Positions 1 to 5,811 of a stretch of DNA of 11,458 nt are shown here, piece after piece. Made by a program: the position numbers and the translations under genes. The notes under the pieces were generated by a model. That model saw only the letters and a list, made by a program, of their open reading frames with translations, searched no databases and was not told where the DNA came from. The DNA is taken from the NCBI GenBank assembly GCA_027334785.1, contig DAHWQF010000060.1, positions 1 through 11,458 on the forward strand, written 5' to 3'. The DNA is from Acidimicrobiaceae bacterium (GTDB lineage Bacteria; Actinomycetota; Acidimicrobiia; Acidimicrobiales; Palsa-688). Positions within the stretch are counted from its first letter, which is position 1, and each line of letters opens with the position of its first letter.

Positions 1-401
1 CCTGCGGAGGATTCGAGCATTACAGCCGCCTTGGCCAGGTCGTCGTCCGCCTGGCCCCCCATCTCGTTATTACGGACTATGGCCACCCAGGCCCTCCATG
101 CGAGGGCAAGCGCCACCATGTCCCTGTCCCCGTCCGCGGTGGCGCGTTCGAGCAGGCGGGCTATTTCCTCCTTTGCCTCCCCACCCGGTTCTGCCGCATG
201 CCTAAGCAGCCCGTACAGGCCAGCGCGCACAACTTCTGGCCATTGGTGCCGTTCGCCGAGGGCGACCATGGCGGCGAACTCTTCGGGGGTGCCGGGGAGG
301 TCGCACTCGAACGGCCGGCGTACCGCGCCTTGTCGCTCGCCCTCGTCGAGCGTTTCGCCGGCGACCCCGTATTCGGCCACCCGCAGATCCGTCGTCGCCA
401 A
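1..401 (-). CDS. Partial hypothetical protein, Ala/Leu-rich helical (C-terminus beyond left edge)
   Basis: Read on the minus strand, 133 codons stay open from a TTG start at 401-399 to the left edge, so the C-terminus is missing. An AGGAGG site at 413-408 sits 6 nt before the TTG, which is ideal spacing and fixes the start. The protein begins [17 protein letters not shown], has a short acidic segment, then runs into amphipathic helices, for example [20 protein letters not shown] and [19 protein letters not shown]. Two to three helix pairs of this kind look like TPR-type helical repeats; that is an inference from composition, not a recognised signature. Third positions are strongly G/C as in the neighbours. 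It diverges from the GntR gene across 92 bp, so the two may share regulation. In actinobacteria such helical N-termini can precede GGDEF or other signalling domains, but nothing in the visible part shows this. Function unknown. Confidence 0.7.
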   Translation of the reverse strand, partial: MATTDLRVAEYGVAGETLDEGERQGAVRRPFECDLPGTPEEFAAMVALGERHQWPEVVRAGLYGLLRHAAEPGGEAKEEIARLLERATADGDRDMVALALAWRAWVAIVRNNEMGGQADDDLAKAAVMLESSA

Positions 402-493
402 CTACATCCTCCTGCACGCCGTTCCCTCTACTCTTCTCGGCCCGCGAGGCGCCGGTACTTGAGGAAAGCGCAATAGAGGAAAGGAGGTGCCAG
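402..493. promoter_or_regulatory. Divergent intergenic region between the left-edge gene and gntR
   Basis: This 92-bp gap must hold the start signals of both flanking genes. It contains the ribosome-binding site of each: AGGAGG on the minus strand at 413-408 and AAAGGAGG on the plus strand at 480-487. A weak inverted repeat CCTCTA (425-430) / TAGAGG (474-479) spans much of it. I see no convincing -35/-10 pair on either strand and no clear GntR-type operator, so promoter positions are not assigned. Confidence 0.4.
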
Positions 494-1291
494 TTGGTTA
501 CGAAGATTCCCATGGCTAAGACTGCGGTGGCAACTACTGCACAGGCCGCGTCCACGGCGGGCGAGGGGGCGGACAAACCGCACCCCAAGTACTACGTGGT
601 GAAGGGCCGCCTGGCAGAGATGCTGGCAGGGTTGTCCCCCGGAGAGGCCCTCCCGCCCGAGCGCGCCCTTGCCGAGATATTCTCCACCAGCCGGACCACG
701 GTGCGCCAGGCCCTTCACGAGCTGACCATAGAGGGCCGGCTCGTGCGCCGGCACGGCCGAGGCACCTTCGCCGCTCCCCCCAAAGTCGCTCAGCCTCTCC
801 AGCTCACGAGCTACACCGAGGACATGCGCCGCCAGGGCCTGGCCTCCCGGTCGCGCCTGTTGTCAGTGAGCTACGTCCGGGCCGACGAGGGACTGGCCGA
901 GCGTCTTCAACTGCGCCGGGGCGCTCGGGTGCTGCGTATCTCTCGCCTCCGCTTGGCGAGCGAAGAGCCGATGGCGATCGAGACCACCCACCTTGAAGCC
1001 GCCAGGTTCCCCGGTCTAGCCAGGCTCCTCGGTGACTCCGTATCGCTTTATGCCGTCCTCTCCGAGCGCTACGGTGTCCATCTCGCCCGGGCCGAGGAGA
1101 CCATCGAGACCGTTCCCGCCGCGCCGCTCGAGGCTGGGTTGCTCGAAGTCACCGTCGGCTACCCGCTGATGCTGCTTTCGCGCCACAGCCGTGACCGCTC
1201 TGGTCGCCCAATCGAGTGGGTGACGTCGTTTTACAGGGGGGACCGTTACAAGTTCGTGGCCCAGCTCGAGCCGCCCGGCACCAGAACTTGA
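494..1291 (+). CDS. GntR family transcriptional regulator, HutC subfamily (UTRA domain)
   Basis: A 265-residue repressor-type protein. After a disordered, Ala-rich N-tail (1-30), residues about 33-95 form a GntR winged helix with [16 protein letters not shown], the recognition region [14 protein letters not shown] and the wing [12 protein letters not shown]. Residues about 100-260 are a UTRA effector domain with the typical elements [20 protein letters not shown] and an ending [23 protein letters not shown] domains of this subfamily bind small molecules such as GlcNAc-6-phosphate (NagR/DasR), urocanate (HutC) or trehalose-6-phosphate; the ligand here cannot be told. The TTG start at 494 lies 6 nt after AGGAGG (482-487); an ATG at 512 is the alternative. 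Length is normal for the family. It may control itself and the divergent left-edge gene. A role in regulating the sugar importer 5 kb away is possible but unsupported. Unlike DasR, no transporter gene is adjacent. Confidence 0.93.
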   Translation: MVTKIPMAKTAVATTAQAASTAGEGADKPHPKYYVVKGRLAEMLAGLSPGEALPPERALAEIFSTSRTTVRQALHELTIEGRLVRRHGRGTFAAPPKVAQPLQLTSYTEDMRRQGLASRSRLLSVSYVRADEGLAERLQLRRGARVLRISRLRLASEEPMAIETTHLEAARFPGLARLLGDSVSLYAVLSERYGVHLARAEETIETVPAAPLEAGLLEVTVGYPLMLLSRHSRDRSGRPIEWVTSFYRGDRYKFVAQLEPPGTRT

Positions 1292-1373
1292 GCCTTCGAG
1301 CCGCCGGCGAAGAGCTCTGGAGCCTCGCCCGCATGGCGGACGCACCGTCATACCTGCGGACGAGGGGCGGGCC

Positions 1374-1580
1374 ATGCCTCGAAGTGCGCCATTCCTTGAC
1401 GGCGCGCGCGGGCCGGTCCTTGGCGCGCCCGCACAAGACGTCGACACAGACTTCGAGCACCTTCTCGCGGGTGATCCCGCCGTCGCCGACGAGGCGCTCG
1501 AATACTTCCCCGGCGCCGGCCAGCTCGTTCGCGAGAGCGTCGACGTCGATGCCAGCATGCTCCGCGTCAGAAATACCTAG
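1374..1580 (+). CDS. Possible small hypothetical protein (68 aa)
   Basis: This short frame starts 82 bp after the GntR stop. It has an ATG preceded by GAGGGG (1362-1367) at 6-nt spacing and a TAG only 28 bp before a good terminator, so it could be the last gene of the gntR transcript. Third positions are strongly G/C from about codon 12 on, which supports coding. The product is acidic, with an aspartate-rich middle (QDVDTDFEHLLAGDPAVADE) and no membrane segment or motif I recognise. The frame stays open upstream of the ATG without another usual start codon, so it could also be a remnant of a longer gene. It competes with overlapping frames on both strands, none of which has comparable composition plus a ribosome-binding site. 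Function unknown. Confidence 0.35.
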   Translation: MPRSAPFLDGARGPVLGAPAQDVDTDFEHLLAGDPAVADEALEYFPGAGQLVRESVDVDASMLRVRNT

Positions 1581-1608
1581 CCGACGAGGCCGCCCGGCGC
1601 GCCAGGTA

Positions 1609-1644
1609 GCCCGATCGCTTCAAGATCGGGCCATTTATTTATTT
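1609..1644 (+). terminator. Intrinsic terminator after gntR and the small ORF
   Basis: GCCCGATC (1609-1616) and GATCGGGC (1624-1631) form a perfect 8-bp stem with a 7-nt loop, followed by ATTTATTTATTT (1633-1644). The T-rich tail lies on the plus-strand side only, so it ends plus-strand transcription coming from gntR. It sits 31 bp before the convergent hspR stop and probably does not terminate hspR, since the minus-strand side of the stem has no T-run. Confidence 0.8.
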
Positions 1645-1675
1645 CCGCACGATGAGCGGCTGGTGCCGGCGTCTA

Positions 1676-1978
1676 TTACTGGCGCTGGTCCGCCTCCAGG
1701 TTGAGCCGGTCCACTTCCGCCTGGAGACGGCGGATCTCCTCTTGGAGCTCGAGCACGAGCTTGACGCCGGCCAGGTTGAGGCCGCCGCTCGTCAGCTTGG
1801 CGATCTGACGCAGTCGCTCGACGTCGCTCCCGCTGTACAGCCGGGTACCGCCAGCGCTCCGGTCCGGCTCCACCAGGCCTTCTCGCTCGTAGACCCGAAG
1901 CGTCTGGGGGTGAAGTCCTGACAGCTCCGCGGCGACGGAGATGGCGAAGACGCCGCGGTCGAGATCGGGCCATTGCAT
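1676..1978 (-). CDS. hspR: HspR-type heat-shock repressor (MerR family)
   Basis: A 100-residue MerR-family regulator. The N-terminal winged helix has the HspR-type sequence FAISVAAELSGLHPQTLRVY followed by EREGLVEPDRSAGGTRLYSG, where the SAGGTRLYS wing is typical of the family. The C-terminal half (residues about 60-100) is a coiled-coil-like helix, ELQEEIRRLQAEVDRLNLEA, suited to dimerisation. HspR represses heat-shock genes by binding HAIR repeats, usually with DnaK as co-repressor. I chose the ATG at 1978, which overlaps the J-domain gene stop as TGATG. A GTG at 1990 also opens the frame, but its GAGGA lies directly against it. The short overlap implies translational coupling to the J-domain gene. 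In many actinobacteria hspR ends a dnaK-grpE-dnaJ operon; here there is no dnaK or grpE. Confidence 0.92.
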   Translation of the reverse strand: MQWPDLDRGVFAISVAAELSGLHPQTLRVYEREGLVEPDRSAGGTRLYSGSDVERLRQIAKLTSGGLNLAGVKLVLELQEEIRRLQAEVDRLNLEADQRQ

Positions 1979-2529
1979 CAGGATGGCCACTCCTCATCGA
2001 GATAGCCGAAGAGCCAACGCGTCAATTCGGCCAGGAGGAAATAGTCGCGGTCGGGGTCGCGATTTGATGCCGAAGAGCCAGTCTGGCCCCCGTCCACCTG
2101 TACCGGCCCCACCCAGAGCGGGGCAGCCTGGCGGCCCGGGCCACCGAGACGTACGGGAGCGCCGGCGCCGTGCCAGGGGCGCGCGGCGCTCGCGGGAGCA
2201 GCCCCGGGCCCCTCGGCCCGTCCCACCGTCCCGTTGGGCCCACCGCTCCCCCCCGCCCCGCCGGAACTCGCGGCCGCGCCGCCGCCGGGGTGGGGTTGCC
2301 GGCGTTGCCTGTCGTATTGGGCACGTCGCTCGGGGTCGGACAAGACGTCGTAGGCTTCAGTGATCTCCCGGAACCGTCGGGCGGCGTCTGGGTCACCGGG
2401 CTGGGCGTCAGGGTGGGCCTGGCGGGCGAGGCGCCGGTAGGAGTGGGCGATCTCCTCCTGGGTGGCCTCGGGCACCAGCTCTAACCTGAGGTACATGTCA
2501 TCACCGTCGTTGGGAGTACCCGCTGCCAT
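1978..2529 (-). CDS. J-domain protein (type III DnaJ/CbpA-like co-chaperone)
   Basis: A 183-residue protein. Residues about 11-75 are a J domain with helix [19 protein letters not shown], the essential HPD tripeptide at 39-41, helix [23 protein letters not shown] and the closing QYDR. Residues about 78-150 are a Gly/Pro/Ala-rich low-complexity linker. The last 25 residues form a short conserved-looking tail, [19 protein letters not shown]. It lacks the CxxCxGxG zinc finger and the C-terminal substrate-binding domain of full DnaJ, so it would stimulate the ATPase of an Hsp70 encoded elsewhere. The chosen ATG at 2529 has AAGAGG 11 nt upstream. The frame extends to 2625, but those extra codons cross the hsp20 promoter and leader. 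A later ATG at 2496 is possible. It is the first gene of a two-gene operon with hspR and is divergent from hsp20. Confidence 0.88.
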   Translation of the reverse strand: MAAGTPNDGDDMYLRLELVPEATQEEIAHSYRRLARQAHPDAQPGDPDAARRFREITEAYDVLSDPERRAQYDRQRRQPHPGGGAAASSGGAGGSGGPNGTVGRAEGPGAAPASAARPWHGAGAPVRLGGPGRQAAPLWVGPVQVDGGQTGSSASNRDPDRDYFLLAELTRWLFGYLDEEWPS

Positions 2530-2553
2530 GATCTGAGTCGCCTCTTGCAGATC
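2530..2553. promoter_or_regulatory. Inverted repeat over the hsp20 -35 region, candidate operator
   Basis: GATCTG (2530-2535) and CAGATC (2548-2553) are perfect 6-bp inverted arms with a 12-bp spacer. The right arm overlaps the -35 hexamer of the hsp20 promoter and the left arm touches the start codon of the J-domain gene. A protein bound here could block both divergent genes. It does not match the HspR HAIR consensus (CTTGAGT-N7-ACTCAAG), although TCTGAGT next to the left arm resembles one half-site at 5 of 7 positions. Confidence 0.35.
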
Positions 2554-2573
2554 TGTGCTTCGTCGCCTATAAT
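2545..2573 (+). promoter_or_regulatory. Promoter of hsp20 (sigma70/SigA type)
   Basis: TTGCAG (2545-2550), a 17-bp spacer and a perfect TATAAT (2568-2573) make a near-consensus housekeeping promoter on the plus strand. Transcription should start near 2580. It stands out as a small AT-rich island in GC-rich DNA. So strong a core promoter implies that hsp20 is held down by a repressor at normal temperature. Confidence 0.75.
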
Positions 2574-2581
2574 AATACCCA

Positions 2582-2660
2582 CTTCCACACTTGGAAGGAG
2601 ATGGGCAGGAAAGGTGTGGGCGCAAGCCCCAGTGCTTCGATAAGTACTATTGGAAGGAGG
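2582..2660 (+). promoter_or_regulatory. hsp20 mRNA leader with 5' hairpin and duplicated Shine-Dalgarno block
   Basis: CTTCCA (2582-2587) and TGGAAG (2592-2597) form a perfect 6-bp stem with a CACT loop, right at the predicted 5' end of the transcript. The ten bases TTGGAAGGAG occur twice, at 2591-2600 and 2650-2659; the second copy is the real ribosome-binding site, 8 nt before the hsp20 ATG. Between them, GGGC-GCAA-GCCC makes a small GNRA-loop hairpin. CTTCCA could pair with either copy, so the leader can adopt two alternative folds. Whether this acts as an operator, a stabiliser or a temperature-sensitive switch cannot be told from sequence. Confidence 0.45.
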
Positions 2661-2668
2661 ACTACAAC

Positions 2669-3094
2669 ATGTTGATGAGGACCGACCCGTTCCGGGATTT
2701 GGACCGTCTCACGCAGCAAATGTTGGGTACGCCGGCCCGTCCGAGCGCGATGCCGCTCGACGCGTACCGGAAGGGCAACGCCTTCTATGTCCACTTCGAC
2801 ATCCCCGGCGTCGACCCCGCTTCGATCGACGTCACCGTGGAGCAAAACGTCCTGGCAATCAAGGCCGAGCGTCACCCGGTCAACGGCGGCGGGGTCGAGA
2901 TGATCGTCAACGAACGGCCGGCGGGCAGCTTTACGCGGCAGTTGTTCCTCGGTGAGACGCTCGACGCCGAGCACATCCAGGCCGATTACAAGGACGGGGT
3001 CCTCACCCTCACCATCCCCGTAAGTGAAGCGGCCCAACCGCGCAAGCTCAGCGTCACCACCCACGACGACAAGCAACTGAGCGCGGCTTCCTGA
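2669..3094 (+). CDS. Small heat-shock protein, Hsp20/alpha-crystallin family
   Basis: A 141-residue ATP-independent holdase. A short N-arm (MLMRTDPFRDLDRLTQQML) is followed by an alpha-crystallin domain at about residues 27-130. It contains the typical strands FYVHFDIPGVDPASIDVTVE, VLAIKAER, SFTRQLFLGETLDAEHI and the signature DGVLTLTIPVSE. The C-terminal tail has KLSV in place of the usual I-x-I motif used for oligomer assembly, which is a conservative change. The ATG at 2669 is set by GGAAGGAGG (2652-2660) with 8-nt spacing. The frame is open back to a TTG at 2591, but that lies inside the leader. The start ATGTTGATG leaves a second ATG at 2675 as a minor alternative. It diverges from the J-domain/hspR operon, so the three form one stress-response module. 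The lack of dnaK nearby means refolding depends on chaperones encoded elsewhere. Confidence 0.93.
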   Translation: MLMRTDPFRDLDRLTQQMLGTPARPSAMPLDAYRKGNAFYVHFDIPGVDPASIDVTVEQNVLAIKAERHPVNGGGVEMIVNERPAGSFTRQLFLGETLDAEHIQADYKDGVLTLTIPVSEAAQPRKLSVTTHDDKQLSAAS

Positions 3095-3104
3095 CAGGCC
3101 CGGT

Positions 3105-3146
3105 CCTGGCGGGGCCCGAGTCGTCCTTTCTGGTGGCCCCGCCAGG
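3105..3146 (+). terminator. Large inverted repeat after hsp20, probable terminator
   Basis: CCTGGCGGGGCC (3105-3116) and GGCCCCGCCAGG (3135-3146) are perfect 12-bp arms with an 18-nt loop, starting 10 bp after the hsp20 stop. There is no T-run on either side. In high-GC actinobacteria such tail-less stems are common transcript ends, so a terminator or mRNA-stabilising role is likely. Confidence 0.6.
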
Positions 3147-3170
3147 CCTCCGTGCAAGGCGTGCGTTGCA

Positions 3171-3608
3171 ATGAGCCCGCGAAGAGGTACCGGGAGGACC
3201 CAAGGGGGCGAGACGGCCCCGGCCGCGGCCAGCACCTTTAGCGACGAACAGCGGGCCGGGCTAGTTGTTCGTCGGGCCGACCAGGACCGCACGCTCGCAG
3301 CCATGCATGCTCTCGAGGCCGCCCTCTCTGCCGCTGCCCCCGGTCGCCAGCCCGAGTGGCAGGAGGGGGTCGTGTCGGCCCTGGGGGTCCTCTAGCGCCT
3401 GGGGTGGTTGTTGACCGGCTTGCGCCACCAGCGCGCCCGCGAGTCGGACCTCATTTACGAGGCCTACTTCGAGGCTTTTCGAGCCGAGCTTGCTGCCGAG
3501 GCAGGTGGGAACGAGCCACCGCCACGCCAGAAAGGCACCGAGGGACCGGGCCCACAGGCAACCGGTCCTGGGGTGGGCGGGACGAGACTTGGGTGCCGGG
3601 CCGGCTAA
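3171..3608 (+). pseudogene. Small helical protein gene broken by an in-frame TAG
   Basis: Two open segments, 3171-3395 (74 codons) and 3396-3608, lie in the same frame and are split only by a TAG at 3393-3395. The first segment ends as an amphipathic helix (TLAAMHALEAALSAAAPGRQ, then EWQEGVVSALGVL). The second resumes with LRHQRARESDLIYEAYFEAF before turning into Pro/Gly-rich sequence. From memory, actinobacterial proteins of about 150 residues begin with a LHxLEAAL-APAPGR-W type helix and end with a RRHxxRxxDLVYEAY-type helix, with about 60 residues of helical bundle between. Here the middle seems deleted and a stop added, so I call it a remnant. No good ribosome-binding site precedes 3171. 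It could instead be a short real gene (74 aa) or a read-through gene. Not confirmed by search. Confidence 0.5.
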
Positions 3609-3630
3609 GGGCTTTTCCCACAGGCTCCCT

Positions 3631-4605
3631 CTATGACGTTGTCAACACCTCGATGAACCTACGGGAGTCGATGTTGCCCCCGCTGATTATGACGCCGGCC
3701 CTTTCCGGCTTGGGGGCGAGCCTGACGGCGAGCAGGGCGGCCAGGGCTGTCGCCCCGCTAGGTTCGACAACCAATTTCAGCCGGTCGAAGGCAAATCGCA
3801 TTGCCTCACGGATCTCGGTATCGCTGACGAGCTCGATGCCGTCGAGGAGCCGCTGGTTGATCGAGAACGTCAGCTCTCCTGGTGTCTCAGCTGCCTGGCC
3901 GTCGGCGATCGTGCGTGGCACCGAGATGGTGACGCGGTGGCCCGCCGAAAGGGACCGTTTGGTGTCGTCCCCGGCTTCGGGCTCGACGCCGATGACACGG
4001 ATGCCCGGCCGTAATGCCGTGGCGATCGTGGCGCACCCTGCGACCAGCCCGCCGCCGCCCACGGGGACCAGCAGAGTGTCCAGGTCGGCCACGTCCTCCA
4101 TCAGTTCGAGCGCGGCCGTGCCCTGTCCGGCTATGACATGGGGGTGCTCGTAGGGGGGGATGAGCGTAAGGCCGCGTTGGCGCGCTATTTGCTCACCGAT
4201 CGCGACCCGGTCCCCCGTGTAGCGGTCGTAGGTTAGGACCTCTGCGCCGTAGCCCCGGACGGCGTCGACTTTCGATTGTGGCGCGTCCTCGGGCATGACG
4301 ATGACGGCCCTTGTCCCTAGTTCGCGTGCAACCAGGGCCAGGGCCTGGGCATGGTTCCCGGAGGAGTAGGTGACCAACCCCCTTGCCAGTTGTTCAGCCG
4401 AGAGACGAGAAGCGGCGTTGTAGGCCCCCCGGAACTTGAAGGCCCCCGCGCGCTGCAGGTTTTCGCACTTCAGGAAGGCTTGGGTGCCCACGAGCCTGTC
4501 CAGCGTCCGCGACCGCACGACCGGCGTCCGGTGGGCCACGCCGGCGATCCGTGCGGCCGCGCTGCGTACGTCGTCCTCGGTGACCGGCATGGCCTCGGCC
4601 GTCAT
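3631..4605 (-). CDS. PLP-dependent threonine/serine dehydratase family protein
   Basis: A 324-residue fold-type II PLP enzyme of the threonine dehydratase/serine racemase group. Visible are RAGAFKFRGAYN with the Schiff-base lysine K57, SSGNHAQ (81-87) contacting the substrate carboxylate, the phosphate-binding GGGGL (183-187), EPEAGDD (208-214), which resembles the metal site of serine racemase-like members, and SGGN (308-311) near the pyridine nitrogen. It has no C-terminal ACT domain, so it is the short catabolic-type form and not the feedback-regulated biosynthetic IlvA. The likely reaction is deamination of L-threonine or L-serine to a 2-oxo acid and ammonia. Serine racemase or threo-3-hydroxyaspartate ammonia-lyase activity cannot be excluded. 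The ATG at 4605 has AAGGAG 5 nt upstream. It lies 118 bp downstream of the VOC gene on the same strand, so they may be cotranscribed. Confidence 0.93.
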   Translation of the reverse strand: MTAEAMPVTEDDVRSAAARIAGVAHRTPVVRSRTLDRLVGTQAFLKCENLQRAGAFKFRGAYNAASRLSAEQLARGLVTYSSGNHAQALALVARELGTRAVIVMPEDAPQSKVDAVRGYGAEVLTYDRYTGDRVAIGEQIARQRGLTLIPPYEHPHVIAGQGTAALELMEDVADLDTLLVPVGGGGLVAGCATIATALRPGIRVIGVEPEAGDDTKRSLSAGHRVTISVPRTIADGQAAETPGELTFSINQRLLDGIELVSDTEIREAMRFAFDRLKLVVEPSGATALAALLAVRLAPKPERAGVIISGGNIDSRRFIEVLTTS

Positions 4606-4723
4606 CCGCGCTCCTTCCTAGTCGCTCGACGCAGGACCGGCCCCGAGAGTACCGTGGTAACGGCGGCTAGCCCATCGACCGTGCCATCCCAGCCTTCTCG
4701 CTCCCTGAACGCCGCCCTCAGGC

Positions 4724-5602
4724 CTACTTACCAACGGCCGGTTCGCCCGTCAGGTCCTTGTTCTCGAACACGAACTGGCTAATGGTGAAAGTAGCCCCCT
4801 GTGGGTCCTTGATCACGGCCACCCTGGTCCAGGGGGCATCCAGCGGGCCCGCCACCACCTCGCCACCCAATTTCCTCACGTTTGCTGTTGCCGCGTGGAC
4901 GTCGTCGATGGCGAAGACGACGCGCCAGTGGGCCGGTGTTTGGCGGTCGTCCTTGGCGATCGGGTTGACGCCGGCGACGACGTCGATGAACCCTTCGGGA
5001 GCGCCCATCTCAGCCATCTGCCGGCGCAGGCCAGGAGTGCTCTCCTCGAGGTGGTCCCCGTAGCCGGGCAACGCCCACATCATGGCATGCGGTAATGCCA
5101 AGGCCTGCCAACCGAAGAGGGCACCATAGAACGCCTTGGCGCCCTCGGTGTCGCGAGTGGCCAGGTTGTTGAAGTTCAAAGCCCCGTGCTCATTGACAAC
5201 CCGTGCACCTTTGTGGCGGTTGGCTTGCCACACGCAAAATGCGGCTCCTTCGGGGTCGGCCAAGGCAGCCATCCGCCCAGCGCTCATCACGTCGAAGGGT
5301 CCCCTCAGGATGGTGCCTCCGGCCTCACTGGCTCTTTTCACCGCCTCGTCGGCGCTGTCGACCCAAACGTAGGTGTTCCACGTAGCCACGCCTGATGCTC
5401 CCTCGGGGACCGACGCGATGGCAGCTACATCGCCTCCACGGATGCGGCCGACGAAGTACCTGCTCTCCGACCCTGCGGGCATCATGTCCTCGAACTCCCA
5501 TCCGAACAGGCCGCTGTAGAAGGGAAGGACAGCTTCAGGGTCGGGTTGGCTTGTGTCAACCCAGCAGGGCACGCCGGGGATGTACCCGTTTCGCTCTGAC
5601 AT
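4724..5602 (-). CDS. Two-domain VOC (glyoxalase-like) protein, Cfp30B/Rv0577 type
   Basis: A 292-residue protein with two tandem vicinal-oxygen-chelate domains at residues about 8-127 and 138-282. Each has the pattern FYSGLFGWEFE / FYGALFGWQAL, a central strand-helix unit ending near ADEAVKRASEAGGTILRGPF / AATANVRKLGGEVVAGPLDA, and DPEGAAFCVWQANRH / DPQGATFTISQFVFE. The start PGVPCWVDTSQPD and the linker WQANRHKGARVVNEHGAL closely resemble my memory of mycobacterial Rv0577 (TB27.3/Cfp30B), an abundant protein linked to methylglyoxal or cofactor metabolism. Substrate here is unknown. Lack of a signal peptide suggests a cytosolic protein. I chose the ATG at 5602, with AAAGG 8-9 nt upstream; the GTG at 5611 abuts that site. 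A large palindrome lies 48 bp upstream of the start. The dehydratase gene follows on the same strand. Confidence 0.88.
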   Translation of the reverse strand: MSERNGYIPGVPCWVDTSQPDPEAVLPFYSGLFGWEFEDMMPAGSESRYFVGRIRGGDVAAIASVPEGASGVATWNTYVWVDSADEAVKRASEAGGTILRGPFDVMSAGRMAALADPEGAAFCVWQANRHKGARVVNEHGALNFNNLATRDTEGAKAFYGALFGWQALALPHAMMWALPGYGDHLEESTPGLRRQMAEMGAPEGFIDVVAGVNPIAKDDRQTPAHWRVVFAIDDVHAATANVRKLGGEVVAGPLDAPWTRVAVIKDPQGATFTISQFVFENKDLTGEPAVGK

Positions 5603-5649
5603 GATCGTCACCTTTCTCTAGTGGTAGCTCCGAGGATCGTACGAGGTGG

Positions 5650-5672
5650 AACTGGTCATCTAGTGACCGGTT
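5650..5672. promoter_or_regulatory. Imperfect 9-5-9 palindrome upstream of the VOC gene, candidate operator
   Basis: AACTGGTCA (5650-5658) and TGACCGGTT (5664-5672) are inverted arms matching at 8 of 9 positions around TCTAG. The site is 48 bp upstream of the VOC start codon, where a repressor or activator would act. The TGGTC/GACC half-sites recall GntR-family operators (DasR, FadR), but those have 1-2 bp between the half-sites, while here there are 7. I cannot name the regulator and see no clear -35/-10 beside it. Confidence 0.45.
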
Positions 5673-5811
5673 TTCGAGCAAGCCGACCTATGCGTGGGCG
5701 CCCCGGCCGCTCCTGCTATGAGATGCGGGGCTAGCTGGCGCTCAAGGTGAGGGCAGCGGCGCCGACAAGAGGAACGGGTCCGGGCGTGCCGCGCTTTCTC
5801 CATTAACTGCC

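Noticed and set aside
31..462. 143-codon plus-strand open frame at the left edge
   Set aside because: Its Ser/Arg/Pro-rich product is the antisense shadow of the left-edge minus-strand gene, which has better composition and an ideal ribosome-binding site.
2591..2668. N-terminal extension of Hsp20 from a TTG at 2591
   Set aside because: It lies in the mRNA leader 11 nt after the predicted transcript start, has no room for a ribosome-binding site, and the ATG at 2669 has an excellent one.
2601..2675. 24-codon leader peptide starting at ATG 2601 and ending across the hsp20 start
   Set aside because: The GGAAGGAG block abuts the ATG with no spacing, so initiation is unlikely; the overlap with the hsp20 start is probably chance.
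3356..4153. 265-codon plus-strand open frame
   Set aside because: It is mostly antisense to the dehydratase gene, whose motifs are complete; the composition is Ser/Arg/Pro-rich and has no family resemblance.
4606..4723. CCTGA/TCAGG hairpin between the VOC and dehydratase genes as a terminator
   Set aside because: Only 5 bp with a 9-nt loop and no T-run; insufficient to claim the two genes are transcribed separately.
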